Source: Pyrocephalus nanus (lineage: Eukaryota; Chordata; Aves; Passeriformes; Tyrannidae). Taken from it: a stretch of 64,000 nucleotides of DNA. The notes beneath the pieces were generated by a model. That model did not search any database. It was not told the DNA's origin and saw only the letters and a program-made list of their open reading frames with translations. Every line of letters starts with the position of its first letter. The stretch's first letter is position 1. The stretch lies in the NCBI GenBank assembly GCA_038380795.1, contig CM076259.1, positions 21,372,977 to 21,436,976 of the forward strand, written 5' to 3'. A program made the translations under genes and the position numbers. Shown one piece after another: positions 38,221-49,344 of the stretch.

Positions 38221-38555
38221 ATTACCATTCTTTTATTAAACAAGTAGTGTATGCTCAACCAGTTGGTCAAAAAAGTTCCTTTTGAGAATCTTTCATGATT
38301 GTACCTTGATAATAATTTCTACCATATAATCTTGTTAATCCTGTTAGCCTTAACCCTGCTATGTTCATTACTTGCTACAATGTTATAAGACAAATGGTTG
38401 AATGTCTTGAAAGGTGTCTTTTCCCTTTTCCCTATGACAGTCTTGTCAGCCTCAATTGTTCTTTCTGTTGCTTGTTGTATATAAGGGCAGTGGATAAATG
38501 CCTTTAAAGTCTGTTTGATTCTTTCCTTTTAGTGTATTAGCAGGTGAGCTCAGTT

Positions 38556-38570
38556 AAAACAAAGGGAGGA
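38556..38570 (+). promoter_or_regulatory. Retroviral polypurine tract
   Basis: AAAACAAAGGGAGGA immediately before the 3' LTR, in the expected place for plus-strand priming. Confidence 0.65.
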
Positions 38571-38573
38571 CTT

Positions 38574-39031
38574 TTGAGGAATATACCTGGTGCAGATAGC
38601 CTTGTTTGCAAGCTGCAGATTGAGATGCAGATGGAGCTCTGAGTGAGAGCCTGAGACAAGAGGCCAGGAACTGCCAACCTTTTTGTTAGCAAACAGACAG
38701 GGTGACCAGAAAGGTGGAATGACGCTGGGAGACACAGCAGGGGCAGAGGACTCAGGAGGAAGAATGAGACTTGCACATGGGCAGACTCTGAGGGTAAAAA
38801 AGCCCAGAGGTTCCTTTGGTGGGGGTCCTCCTTAGAGGCACCAGCTCAGGCTGCTGCTGTGTTCCTGTGCTGTGAATAAATTGCTTTATGGAACGAGACA
38901 TCTGACACTCTGCTATGGGAAATCTGGGATTGAAATGTTAAGGAAAAACCTGGTCTGAGTGAGTGTGGGTGGGGTGTGCAGAGTTCAAAAGAGGCTCCGT
39001 TGGCTCACTGGAGCTGCCGTGAAGGGGCTTC
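38574..39031 (+). mobile_element. 3' LTR of the class I ERV relic
   Basis: Follows the polypurine tract. It contains a TATA-like TAAAAAAG (38794-38801) and AATAAA (38875-38880) in the right order and spacing. The start (TGAGGAAT) and end (GGGCTTCA) are approximate. It abuts block D', so this ERV sits at the junction between the two duplicated units. Confidence 0.65.
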
Positions 39032-39104
39032 AGTCCCATTAGTTAATGTTAGTCTCTGGGACTGTAAATGCCTGGGAGTCTCGTGGATGGTCAGGCTGGG
39101 AAGT

Positions 39105-40690
39105 TTCCTTAACACTGGAAGCTTCTTTTAAGTCATGGATTTCCTTTTGGCTTGTCACCTGAGGATCAAAAATGAAAGAAATGAACCAAATCACAGAAAA
39201 ATAAAGAAGCATCTCCATTTTCAGTCTCATGCAGTCAAACTATCCATTAGCTTTCTTCCTATTGTTACACAAGTGTTTGGTCAACATACTTTCTTTTTCA
39301 ATTTAGGAAATCATTCTGTTCTCTCAAGTGGATGTAGACACAAAATTCTATGAAAAAATACATAAAACTGGTATATGAATGGACTGCTGTAGTTTCTTGC
39401 ATTACAGATTAGAGGTCTGTCAGCAGCTCTTTTCTGGAGATGCCTGAGACTTGATGCATGTTTAGAGAATCCACTTAACAGAAGGAAAGGAAATGTTTTT
39501 TTATACTACTTGAACTAGTGTAGTCCTTAGGATATTTTTAATTAGATGTCTTGTTATATAAAGCAATAATAAAGACCAGAGCATGGCAGATTGGAGCCTT
39601 TTCACGAATGACTTGGAATGAAGACTTTTGCTCTGTTCTTAGGCCTAACACTTACTAGTTGTTCCGCAACAAAAATGTCACTCAGCTTCTGTGTCATTTT
39701 ACTCATTACATGATGACAGGTAAGATTTATCAATACCTAGGTGCTGGAGTTATCATGAAGTCTTAACAGATGTTCATGACACAACCAGACCCTCTCAGGT
39801 AGGAAAAGCTATCAAAATATGAAGTTTTTGCAGCTAGAGGTAGTGAAAACTCAATATTATTGACCCTTGGGAAATGAAAAGTTCAGGAAACAGAAGGTGG
39901 GAACAGAACTTTCTGTACAACTGAAAACACTTTCTCCATTTTAAGGAAGATGGCCTGTGTGCCCAGAATATGCAGTTGCTTTGAAGCAATGCTGTGTTAT
40001 CTGCTTCCCTGATGTCAGGGACCCCAAAGCTTTCACAGTGTGAAACTGTGGATTTTTCAAGTGTGCTGCTCCAAGAGAATGGCAGGACACATGGGCTGTC
40101 TGGGGGCCAGGCCACACACAACTTGTGCATGATCTGCTGAGCCAGACTTGTGGATGCTTTGAAGAGTGACTGTTTTCCCTGCTGAACCCATGGCAAGGGC
40201 AGCAGAGGACCCAAGAAAACAGATTTAAGTCACACTTATCAGCACTTCCCCTCTCCTTATTCCAGCATGACCCACTAGTGCTGTGTGGTGTCCTGTTAAA
40301 GTCTTGGGACATTCTCAGCCTGCAGGAGTTTTGTGGGAGCCTGTTGGAGTTCTTTTGGAGTCTCTTGACAGTCTTTTTTGGTCAGCAGGAAGGAATTAGG
40401 CACAGAATCAAGAAAAACTGCTAGGAACTGTGACATTTCTATGTTGAATTTTTGTCTTAGGGGATCACAGTCTTCTTTGTTAGGAAAGATGTGTCAAGGT
40501 GTAATTCCAGTTTTGGAATTGTGCAGCTTCAAGTCAGTGTGCAGGTGTCTGAAATGTGCTGCCTGAAATGTGGGTTCTGCAAGTGCCAAGAGGGGTTTTG
40601 TGAAGAAGCATAGAAAAAGCTGAGTAACTAGCATCTCAGTTCATCCAGAGGGTGATTTATTAGGCAAATCAGTTTTAGGCCTTCAGTTAG
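39105..40690. repeat. Duplicated block D' (second copy)
   Basis: Counterpart of 13255-16505, lacking the CR1 and the interval matching 15365-16380. It lies just 3' of copy B on that gene's strand. Confidence 0.85.
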
Positions 40691-40769
40691 GTCCAGATAT
40701 TTCTGTCAGGTTCAAAAGTATTGTCATGTATAGAAGTCCATGAGTTGACTAGCACTCCAGGGTTGTTCT

Positions 40770-41112
40770 ATAACACCTCACACCATGTGGAGGGGTCAGA
40801 GGGGTATGGGTACCCTTCTGGTTTGGCTGGTGCACAGGGTCTGCGGGTGTGTGGTGCTGGTTTCTCTGCAGTGAGTGACTGTGCTTGTAGTGCTCACCTG
40901 TCTTGTAAACTCCCTTATTAACATAATTGTTGTAACTGGTTATTTTCTAATTTCGTTGCTGTTTCTAGTAAACCGTTCTTATTTCAACCAGTGATCCTTA
41001 CCTTTTGTGTCTCCAATTCTCTTCTCCATCCTGCCGAAGAAGTAGGGGGATGTGGAGTAGATGAGTGGCGCCTGGTCTGGGGTGTTTCACTGGTAAGACT
41101 AAATTGGGAAAT
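40770..41112 (+). mobile_element. ERV LTR overlapping the 3' end of XCL1 copy B
   Basis: AGTAAACCGTTCTTATTTCAAC at about 40968-40989 matches the LTR at 34.46 kb (TTAAACTGTTCTTATCTGAAC), followed by a similar R/U5 region (TGAGTGGCGCCTGGTC). I know this R/U5 pattern from avian ERV LTRs. The left edge is uncertain. The element is on the plus strand, so copy B's last coding exon reads through it in antisense. Confidence 0.55.
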
Positions 41113-44100
41113 ACCATTCCTAGACGATGCTGACCTTTGGTCTAATTTCTTCATGGCAGCCTGCACCCATTTCTGATCTGGGCTTACGCAGATTCTGATA
41201 CCATTTCTAGTGATAAACCTATGGGAAGAAAGAAAGCAAACCAAGCAGCCATTAAATCCCAGTCTCTAAACCCAGTTTTGCTGTTCTTGGTTTTCATGCA
41301 GAACAGTGGGAAAACTGTGATTATATCATATCAAATGCTTGAGTTTGTAGATGCTAGCTGGAGTAACAGAAGCAAATGATGTTAGTTCCTATTCATGGCA
41401 CAGGTATATGTGTAATGTACATGTCATGTGCATACATAAGGATATTTAAAAAAGGAGCATATCTACTGTTCTGAGATTTTATATTAAATCATGATGAACA
41501 TTTACCTCCCAGGAGCAGATCCCAGATTTGATAAAAATGCATGCTAGTGAGCTCAAAAGACCAAACACAGCTCCTAGCAGGAGTCAGTTACCCCATATTC
41601 TTTCCCATGATCTTTCCCCATGGCTCAGTTCAGTGCACTGGGTTTCTGACCCTTGCTGAGACTTGCTGGCCACCAAAGATCTGACTGTTCAGTGAGCTTT
41701 CTGCCAATATTCATGAACAGCAGACATCTCCCAGCTCTCTGAGGCCCACTCATGTCCCCTCACTCCCTCAGCTGTTGGATGAGTCCTTCATGGCAGGACT
41801 GGAAGGGTGACCTGAACTCAGCAGATTTGGTGAGTTGGGCCTTGAAGTGTCTTGTGATGTCCCTTCCTTTTTTGTTGGTAAAGTATTTGCATAGGCAAGT
41901 CTGAAGGTGAACAGTGCATGAGGTACTTACACGATGGCACTTATTGGTATACGGTGCCTTTCATACTTCACAAGATTTTGGATGTTCAGTTGTCTTGTAC
42001 GCAGATTTACACAACTGAATTTGCGCATGGACTGACTTCCAGCACTCCCTGAAAGGGGAAAAGTAGATAAGTGAAAAGGGGAGTAAATGCCATTTTTACA
42101 TTTAGCCATAATTACTTAATAAATTATGAATTCAAGAAGGTGTCCAGTTGTAGTTAGAACATGAGAGTCTCACAATTTGCAGCCACAATACCACTTCTAC
42201 AAGAGAGCTTAAGCTATTTTTTTTGATGCATCCTATCATCTATAAAGTGTTATTGCTCTTTCAGTCAAGATACTAACCTTCACCTGTTCACCTGAACAAT
42301 TGTATAATAATTCTGCCCCTAGGGAGTCACTGTTTCGGTAGCAGAAAAGGTATTTGGTATCATTCATATTTGGGTCTATATCATCTGCAAGTAAGTGTCC
42401 ATATGGAGTAGCACTTACAACCAACACATTTTCTAGATGGCTTTCCATATGCCATCCAAATGTGGATCAGTAACTTGTTTAAAGAAAGGGAGGTATATCT
42501 GCCAGACGAACCTATATACCTTGCTATAAGTCTGGTTTCATAGGGAATGGAGTGCTATATATTCCTTGCTTTCCTCCAAGATTTTTATAGAATTGAGGGA
42601 AATGGACTGGTGATTAATAAAGAGACTCATGATATCAATGTAAAATTTTTTGAGTAGTTGTGATCTTAAAGGATGGTAACTCAAACTGAAAGCTCATTTA
42701 AATGAGATGGATACATGTGTGTGTACGTCTCCACTTACTAGTTTCTGGTTTTCTCCCACTCATTAGAAACAGTTTGGGAAGGCATGAGGGGTACAAGCAG
42801 AACACTGCTACACTCTGAGGTTTCTTTTTAAAGAATTTATTGACAAACTGGCTTGAATAAAGTCCAAGAGCTGTTCAGGTGCACCTTACTAAATATAAAA
42901 CCTGCTTCATATAATCTCATTTTCTGTGAGCTTTTCTTTGTTTGAAATTGGTGGAATAGCTGAGACAAATGTACATCATCCTTTGGAAAAGCAGTAGCAT
43001 AGTCAGTGCACAGGTACTGGCAGAATTGCTAATTCTTGAGGTTTTTGTTTGCCTGAAGGTTTTGATGGCTCTTCTGATCATACTTTAATCACACGTAACA
43101 AAATGTATTTCTTTTTATGCTTCATTACAAATACCTTACTCTCTCAGTCTGGTTTTCAAAATGTGACATCAAGAGAGCTCAAAGACATTCTTACCATTCT
43201 TACTCATCCTGGAAATATTTTCTCTGCTAGTTCACTATTTTCAGGGAATGGATGCAGGGAATACCAGCAGAGCTTCTCTAAGCCTGGGAACAAACCCCAA
43301 CTGCTCTGCACCTGAAGAGCTACTAGAAAAAATGATAAAGAAAACAATTACAACCTGAAAAGTTACGCTTCCTCAAGTGTATTTGTTTTCTTTATCGTTC
43401 TTTCTAGTCCTTTTTCTCCTGCTTGTAGACCAGCTCAGTGAGGTTTTTCAGCCTTGGTGATGTTTATGGCAAATTCTACAACCTGGAGAATGACATTGGG
43501 AACTGTCAGTCTGTGATGCAAACCCATGAGTTGCCAGGATGAAGAGCAGCATCATTAATCAAACATTTGAGAGAGCATGGGATCCAGCAATAGCACACTG
43601 GGTCAGCATACTCAGTGTGTAGCTTCCTAATGTTATGAATGCTTAGCAGGTGTCAGTTTGGTTTTAGTGTGGTTTTGTGAAGATACCATTTCTCTGTGTT
43701 TCTCTCTGCATGTTTGTGGGTTTGCATATGGCTTGCATATGAGTGTTTCCTTTTTTTTTTTAAATTTAATGTGCTCGTTTGTGTGAATCTGATTATGATG
43801 TGATGTGTTATCTAAAGGATTTATCTCCATGTTTTCCATGATCTCATAGCCTAATACAAAAGTCACTAACGTAAACACTACTGTAGACAGACTTATTTAA
43901 AGCATGGCTAATAAACATGGCTCATCTCAGTGTTCATAAATGGTCTCAAATAAGATGTTAAATTGTATGATTCTATGAAGAGAGAAGCTATTGCCTAAAT
44001 CCATTACTGCCCTTTTTAGATTTTCTTCCTGGTTTACCTGTTTGTACCAAAAGATTTGTCTATACACAAGCAAATAGGCAATATGTGATCCACGACTGGA

Positions 44101-44500
44101 GGAACTTTTTAAAATAGGGACATTAAAAGGATTCGGGCTATACAGTTAAAGAAACATAAATAACAAATAATATAATAACATTCATATAAAAGTAGTGTAT
44201 CTGGAAAAAGAAAAATGTACATCTAATTCAAGAATCATTTTTCATAAAATGTAATTAATCTCTAGTACTCATTGCTATATGGCATCAGTGAGATTAAAAG
44301 ACATCGTGTCTTCAAGATGTCATGATTTTAAGAGAGAAAATAATCCACAGAAAGCCTTTAAGTGCTCTAAGGCACTGAAAGTCTCCTTACCTTAAAGCAG
44401 AAGCCCACCACTAATTATCTGCAAACTTACCTTTCACTGTGTGCATAGCGAAGATGCCAAGGCAGAGGGTGACGAGGATAGCTGCAGTGTGGAGCTTCAT
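40984..44500 (-). CDS. XCL1: XCL1 C chemokine, copy B (three exons)
   Basis: Secreted lymphotactin-family chemokine. Exons on the minus strand are 44431-44500, 41931-42048 and 40984-41218, with GT/AG boundaries and the same phases as copy A, giving 140 residues. The signal peptide equals copy A except one Val-to-Met change. The mature part starts GSAGSQSM, with the first Cys in KFSCVNL and the second in GIRICVS, then QKWVQ. It looks closer to the XCL1 I know from chicken than copy A does, and after the helix it has DQRSASSRN, reminiscent of the start of the mammalian XCL1 tail. The next roughly 40 residues (SETPQTRRHSSTPHPPTSS region) are Ser/Thr/Pro-rich and appear to be antisense LTR sequence. 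A strong splice donor (AAAAG|GTAAGG at 41002/41001) lies five codons before the stop, so a further exon is possible. TATA box at 44564. Confidence 0.9.
43324..43406. repeat. Degenerate hairpin in intron 1 of copy B
   Basis: Counterpart of the 31920-32001 palindrome. The arms still pair but carry several more mismatches and a 1-bp insertion. Confidence 0.75.
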
Positions 44501-44563
44501 TGCTGGTGCCTTCTGTGTCAAGGCGGAGAAGGAAGTGGCTGTTGTCTGCCCTCTTTCCCAGAG

Positions 44564-44571
44564 TTTATATA
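44564..44571 (-). promoter_or_regulatory. TATA box of XCL1 copy B
   Basis: TATATAAA about 64 bp upstream of the start codon, identical in sequence and position to copy A. Confidence 0.75.
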
Positions 44572-45900
44572 TTGTCATTCAGTGGTCAGTTCTTGGGTTC
44601 ACTTTTGTGGGTGTCATGGAGGGCCTGACTGGGAGTGGAAACACTGAGTGTCAGTACTTTTTCTGGTGACAGAGAACCACCTCCTTTCCCCCACCATCCT
44701 TCACTAGCCCCCCTGTGAAGGCTTTTCCTGCTCAAACCCACTGTGGTTGCACTTGCTTCTGTGCTGCGAGTAGGGTTTATTTCAAGCTGCCAAAAGTGAG
44801 AGCTCTTGTTCTGTAGTGGAAACCTTTCAGAAACTTTCCCGTCCTTTCACACCTCGATTTTGAGACCTTTAGCTGAGCCACACTGCAGAGGCACAGAGTA
44901 ACACTCAGAGTTACTTCTGACCAATGGACCACAGAAAGGGGGAACTGTGAGCTAAAGGAGGATGGAAAGAGGAACATCTTGGCTCTTTCCAGAGTGGCTG
45001 TGGATAGTTGGTCACGCTAACATGGAGCTTTGGAGGGGTATCACTGCTATTTCCTGTGAGTGGTGAAGGTTGTCAGAACTTTTGTGTTTGCTCTGTGATT
45101 TGATACGGCCCAAGCTGATATCACCATGTGCTGGGAGGAGCAAGAGTGAACACACTCTTGCCTACAGCTCCAGATCCACTAGGTCTCCTGCCAATCAGGC
45201 ATGAATGCAGTGGTTTCAAAGGGGAATAAGATTTTTTTTTAAGCTTTATGTTAGAGCTGGTGGTTGGGGGATTTTTGTTGTTGTTTTTTTTCTGTTTTAT
45301 TTTTTTGGGGGAGATTGTTTGTTTTGGGTGATGTTTTTGTTTGTTTCCTTTGTTTTTCTGATGTGGACTTTCTAATATAAAGAACCGAGTCCGAGAAAGC
45401 AACCAGGCAATCAGAGAGGCAGAATTTTTAGCAAAGAAGAAAAATTTTAGTTGTGTTTTCTTGTAAACATGGTTTTGATACCAGGTTTGTCAGCTTGTTA
45501 ACATTGTATCTGTATCAAAAGTGCCCATTTTTGCAGTCTGTGCCATCGCTGTCACCCAGGTTTAGGTGTCCTTTGTATGTTGTGGCAAGGTGGTTTGAAT
45601 GGGAAACATTCCCACATGCCAATTATTTTGCACCTGCAAATATTTTTCAGGCCAGTTGTGGACGTCCAGGCCACACAGGAAGCATCATCTGAGCTGGCAT
45701 CATGATCCAGAGCCTCTGAGCAGCAATCCCCTTTCACGCCCCTGTCTGCAGCCTGGTAGAAAAAGCCAGGCTTTGCTAGGCCTGCGGAGATGCAGCTGGT
45801 GTTGGTAGGAATAGGTGAGCACCAGGCTGCCTGATGCCTGAGGTTGTGAGGCAGTGGTCTGGAACAGCTCTCAAGGAAGGACCAGGAGCAATCATGCTAG

Positions 45901-46427
45901 TGTCCTAGTTTTGGCTGGGATAGAGATAATTTTCTTCCTGATAAGTACAACAGTGATGTGTTTTGGATTCAGCAGGAGAATAATACTGAGAGCATGTGGA
46001 TGTTTCAGTTGTTGCTTTTCAGTGAGCAGGTGCACAGGAAACTGGGGGGAGCATGACCAGGACAGCCCACCCCAAATGACCAAAGGGATATTCTATACCA
46101 TAAATTGTCATGCTCAGTACATAAACTGTCCAAGAGCCACTTGGTTGGAGATGGACTGATATCAGTCAGAGGGTGGTGAGCAGTTGTACTGTGGATCAAC
46201 TGTTTCTCTTAGATTTTATTCCTCTTCATCTCTCCCTTTCATTACAATTATTTTTGTTATTCTTATTGGTAGTGTTGTATCTATTTTGTTTCAATCATTA
46301 AACTATTCTTATCTGAACACATGAGGTTTACTTTTTCCACTTCTTCTTTCCCCTGGGGGTGGGGAAGGGGATTGATGTGTGAGTGGCTGTGTGGTACCGA
46401 GTTTGTGGCTGGGGCTAAACCATGATG
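45901..46427 (+). mobile_element. Avian ERV LTR upstream of copy B
   Basis: Duplicated counterpart of the LTR at 34462-35039. It starts TGTCCTAGTTTTGGCTGGGA and ends near GGCTAAACCATGA. It is shortened internally and about 15-20% diverged from its partner. Confidence 0.75.
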
Positions 46428-47139
46428 GCAAGTATGATATTTCCCTTGTTCTTATCTCCAGGCCTTGCCTCAGCTGATTACTTCTGGTTTTCCAAACTCT
46501 GTAAATTCCTTTACATGAGGAAATGGCAGCGTGTGGAAGTCAGTTTCCAAAGATTCCTCAGACAAATTAGAATTGAGCTAAGAACTGTGCTCAAGCTGGA
46601 CAATTTGTGCTCAGATCCATGATTCCTAGTCTGTAATGGCTGGTCTGCAGCCTTAGGAATAGCCTGTAGGTCTTGCAGGTAGAGCACATGTTGTGTGGTT
46701 TATTTGTATATACACTCATATCCCTTGTTCCTATTGGTTTAATTCTTTCATTACATATCCAGTGGAAAAACAGGGAAAGCCAGGGAAAAGCAATGGCAGG
46801 CAGAATTGATTTAATTGAATGCCTGCTAAACCCACTTGCAGCACTAGGGAATTTGCAATGAAATAGAAGCCAAAGCTTCAACCAAAGCCCAAAAGGACAT
46901 GCCTGATGCTACACAGGGAAGCAACCATACTGACCTCAGCTACACTAGTGGGAACTCTGTGCTAAGTTTGTGTCCAAGCAGTCTGGTGTTGTGCTACACA
47001 CTGGCTGAAATCAGTGCTTGAATGAGATATTCTGATTGTTTAGTACTTGTCAGCTATGAGATTCTAGATAGCAACCTTGCCACTGATGGTGAAGAGAGGT
47101 TTTCACCCATTGAGAGAGAAGATGCTCCCCCACTTCTGG

Positions 47140-49000
47140 TTGTTGATGTGGTGTGTAAATGTATGTATATGCTGTCTACCAGCTGAATTGAGGATGAGCT
47201 GGATCAAAAAAACTCAGCCGTTCCAGGTTGTAGATTCTTCTGAGATGTTGCTAGAAAGGCTGTTGCTTCTTCAGTTTTCCAGAATCCTTCAGGTGGGATT
47301 GAAAAACTGCCCTGTGGCAAGCTTTTCCCCCTCTTTCTACTTCTCAATCCTGTGGTTCTGTGTAGTTGGCTTATGCCCAGTAAAAGTTTTGTTTCAGAGA
47401 AGGGTTTTGTGGATGGGAGTTCCACAGCCCTGTCTGTGGATTTCTGTTGATCTCTGCTGTTCTAATGTTGTATTAGGCTCATTTTGCATGTGCTCCAACA
47501 CTAGTGGGCCCTGCCAGTGTGTCAGGGCAAAAGCTTAGCACAAGATAATCAGATGTATTATCTTTGTGTTTTCTTGCTTTAGCTTGCTTTAAGAAAGCTT
47601 TTGTTGTTTAAAGTCGTATTAAAAAAACCAGCTAATAAGTGCCCAAAGTGTTTTTTCCCATGATTGCTTCTCAGCTCTGGATAAGTTGAATGCTAATGAT
47701 CCTTATCCTGGGCCTTGACTGCCTCCTGTATGGCTCAGTCATCACGGGCTGCACTCAAAGCAATCTGGAGGGAATCAAATGATTCTGGATCATTTACGGC
47801 CTTTGACACATCTGCAGGCAAAGAGACTTTAGGAGGGGATTTAAGAGCCTCAGCTTACACACATCTGTATCACAAATAACTGGGTTTAGGGTGGAAATTG
47901 TCCCCATTCCTCTTCCCTCCCAAGGAGATAAATATCTGTCTCTGTTATCTACAGAAGCAATCTGTGCATGTGTCTTATGCTGGACCCAGAAAGTAAGTGA
48001 AGTTATGTAGGATCTATCTGACCCCAATATATTTTCGTTTTGCATTGTTTCTTAAGAGTTTGAGTACTGGTTTAAGAATTACCAGCTCGTGATATCCAGC
48101 TGTGATATTTCCATGACCTTCCTCCCTCCTCTTCTTCCTTTGCTTTTTAATACTTTCGCTCCGTAGATTTCACGCTGATTTCATAGGTGCCTGAAATAGC
48201 AGTTTATGTCCAGTATTTTAATTTATATTGTAATGGAGTAGAAACAAACACATGCTTAGTGCTCACACGTTAGCTGAGAGCCAATGACTTTTAATCCAAA
48301 TTGATGGCTTAAATCACATTTTTAATATCTACTGTTTTTCCTGGTTTTGGCAGAACTTCTCCTCTAGAAATGTAACCCTATTAATAATACTTTCTCTTAA
48401 TCATAATAGAATTTTTACTTGTAGACCATCTGTTTCCACTACTTCACTGCCAGCTTTTTCCTGCCAGCTTTTCCCTGGTCCTGCCATCTTCCCTTGATGT
48501 ATTATGTGCTCTTATTTAAGTTAGTTGTATCAAAATCTTTGTTCAGTCATCCAGCTTGAACTAAAATTAGACTGAGAATGATTTGGGAGCTTGAAACAAA
48601 CATAAAAAGGTCCCTTTACACAATATAGACAACTCTACAGTTAGCTGAATGCAGACATGCACCTGTTTTGCTGATGTTTTAAGGTGACTCAACACAAATG
48701 TGGCATTTTCTGTATAGCAGAGGTCTTTGCTCTTTCTTTCATTCAGTGTTGTCTTGTTTTGGTTTATTTTGGTGAATTGCACGTTCACCTAGGACTTACA
48801 AGAGGAATACTCTGATCCTCATCTTTATAATCTTGGTCTTGTGAGTTTTGGTTCTTTGAGAGATGCATACTGGAAAGTTAACTAAACATCGAGCGATGCT
48901 ATTGCTGCAGAGGAACACAGAGGTGACTGCAGCTCAATTCTGTGAAAGTACCTAAATTTTGTACATGTTGAAACGAGCCGAAATACCTTTGGGAATTTGT
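47140..49000. other. Noncoding stretch, no gene seen
   Basis: Past the end of the duplication. Open frames are short; the 153-codon frame at 47077-47538 spans the duplication boundary and shows no domain. Confidence 0.55.
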
Positions 49001-49002
49001 GG

Positions 49003-49343
49003 AATACCTTCTAGTAGCCCTCTAGTACCTGAAGAGAGCCTACAAGAAAGACACTCAGGGGCTTTTTACAAGGGCACGACGTGATGGGATGACGGGGAAT
49101 GACTTTGAATTGAAAGAAGGTAGGTTTAAATAAAATATTAGGAAGAAATTCTTTACTGTGAGGGTGGTGAGACACTGCGGCATGTTGTCCAGATGAGTTG
49201 TGGATGTTCCATCCCTGTTAGCATTCAAGGCCAGGTAGGATGGGGCTCTGAGCAACTGGTCTAGTGGAAGGTGTTCTTGCCCATGGCAGGGAGTTAAAAC
49301 TAGTTAGTCTTGAAGGTTCTTTGTAACTGATATAATTCTATGA
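49003..49343 (+). mobile_element. CR1 retroposon 3' fragment
   Basis: CR1 body order is clear: GTACCTGAAGAGAGCCTAC, then GAATTCTTTACTGTGAGGGTG-like sequence, then CAAGGCCAGGTAGGATGGGG, ending in ATAATTCTATGAG. 5'-truncated and moderately diverged. Confidence 0.92.
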
Positions 49344-49344
49344 G

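Larger units (their letters stand above)
41150..47137. repeat. Duplicated XCL unit, copy B
   Basis: Collinear with 29255-35632. Homology ends at about 47137, where the sequence leaves the match after TGCTCCCCCACTTCT. Confidence 0.9.

Noticed and set aside
38220..38555. Possible env remnant between integrase and the 3' LTR
   Set aside because: Only about 330 bp with many stops and no recognisable envelope motif.
47077..47538. 153-codon plus-strand frame
   Set aside because: It crosses the duplication boundary at about 47137 and has no counterpart or domain.
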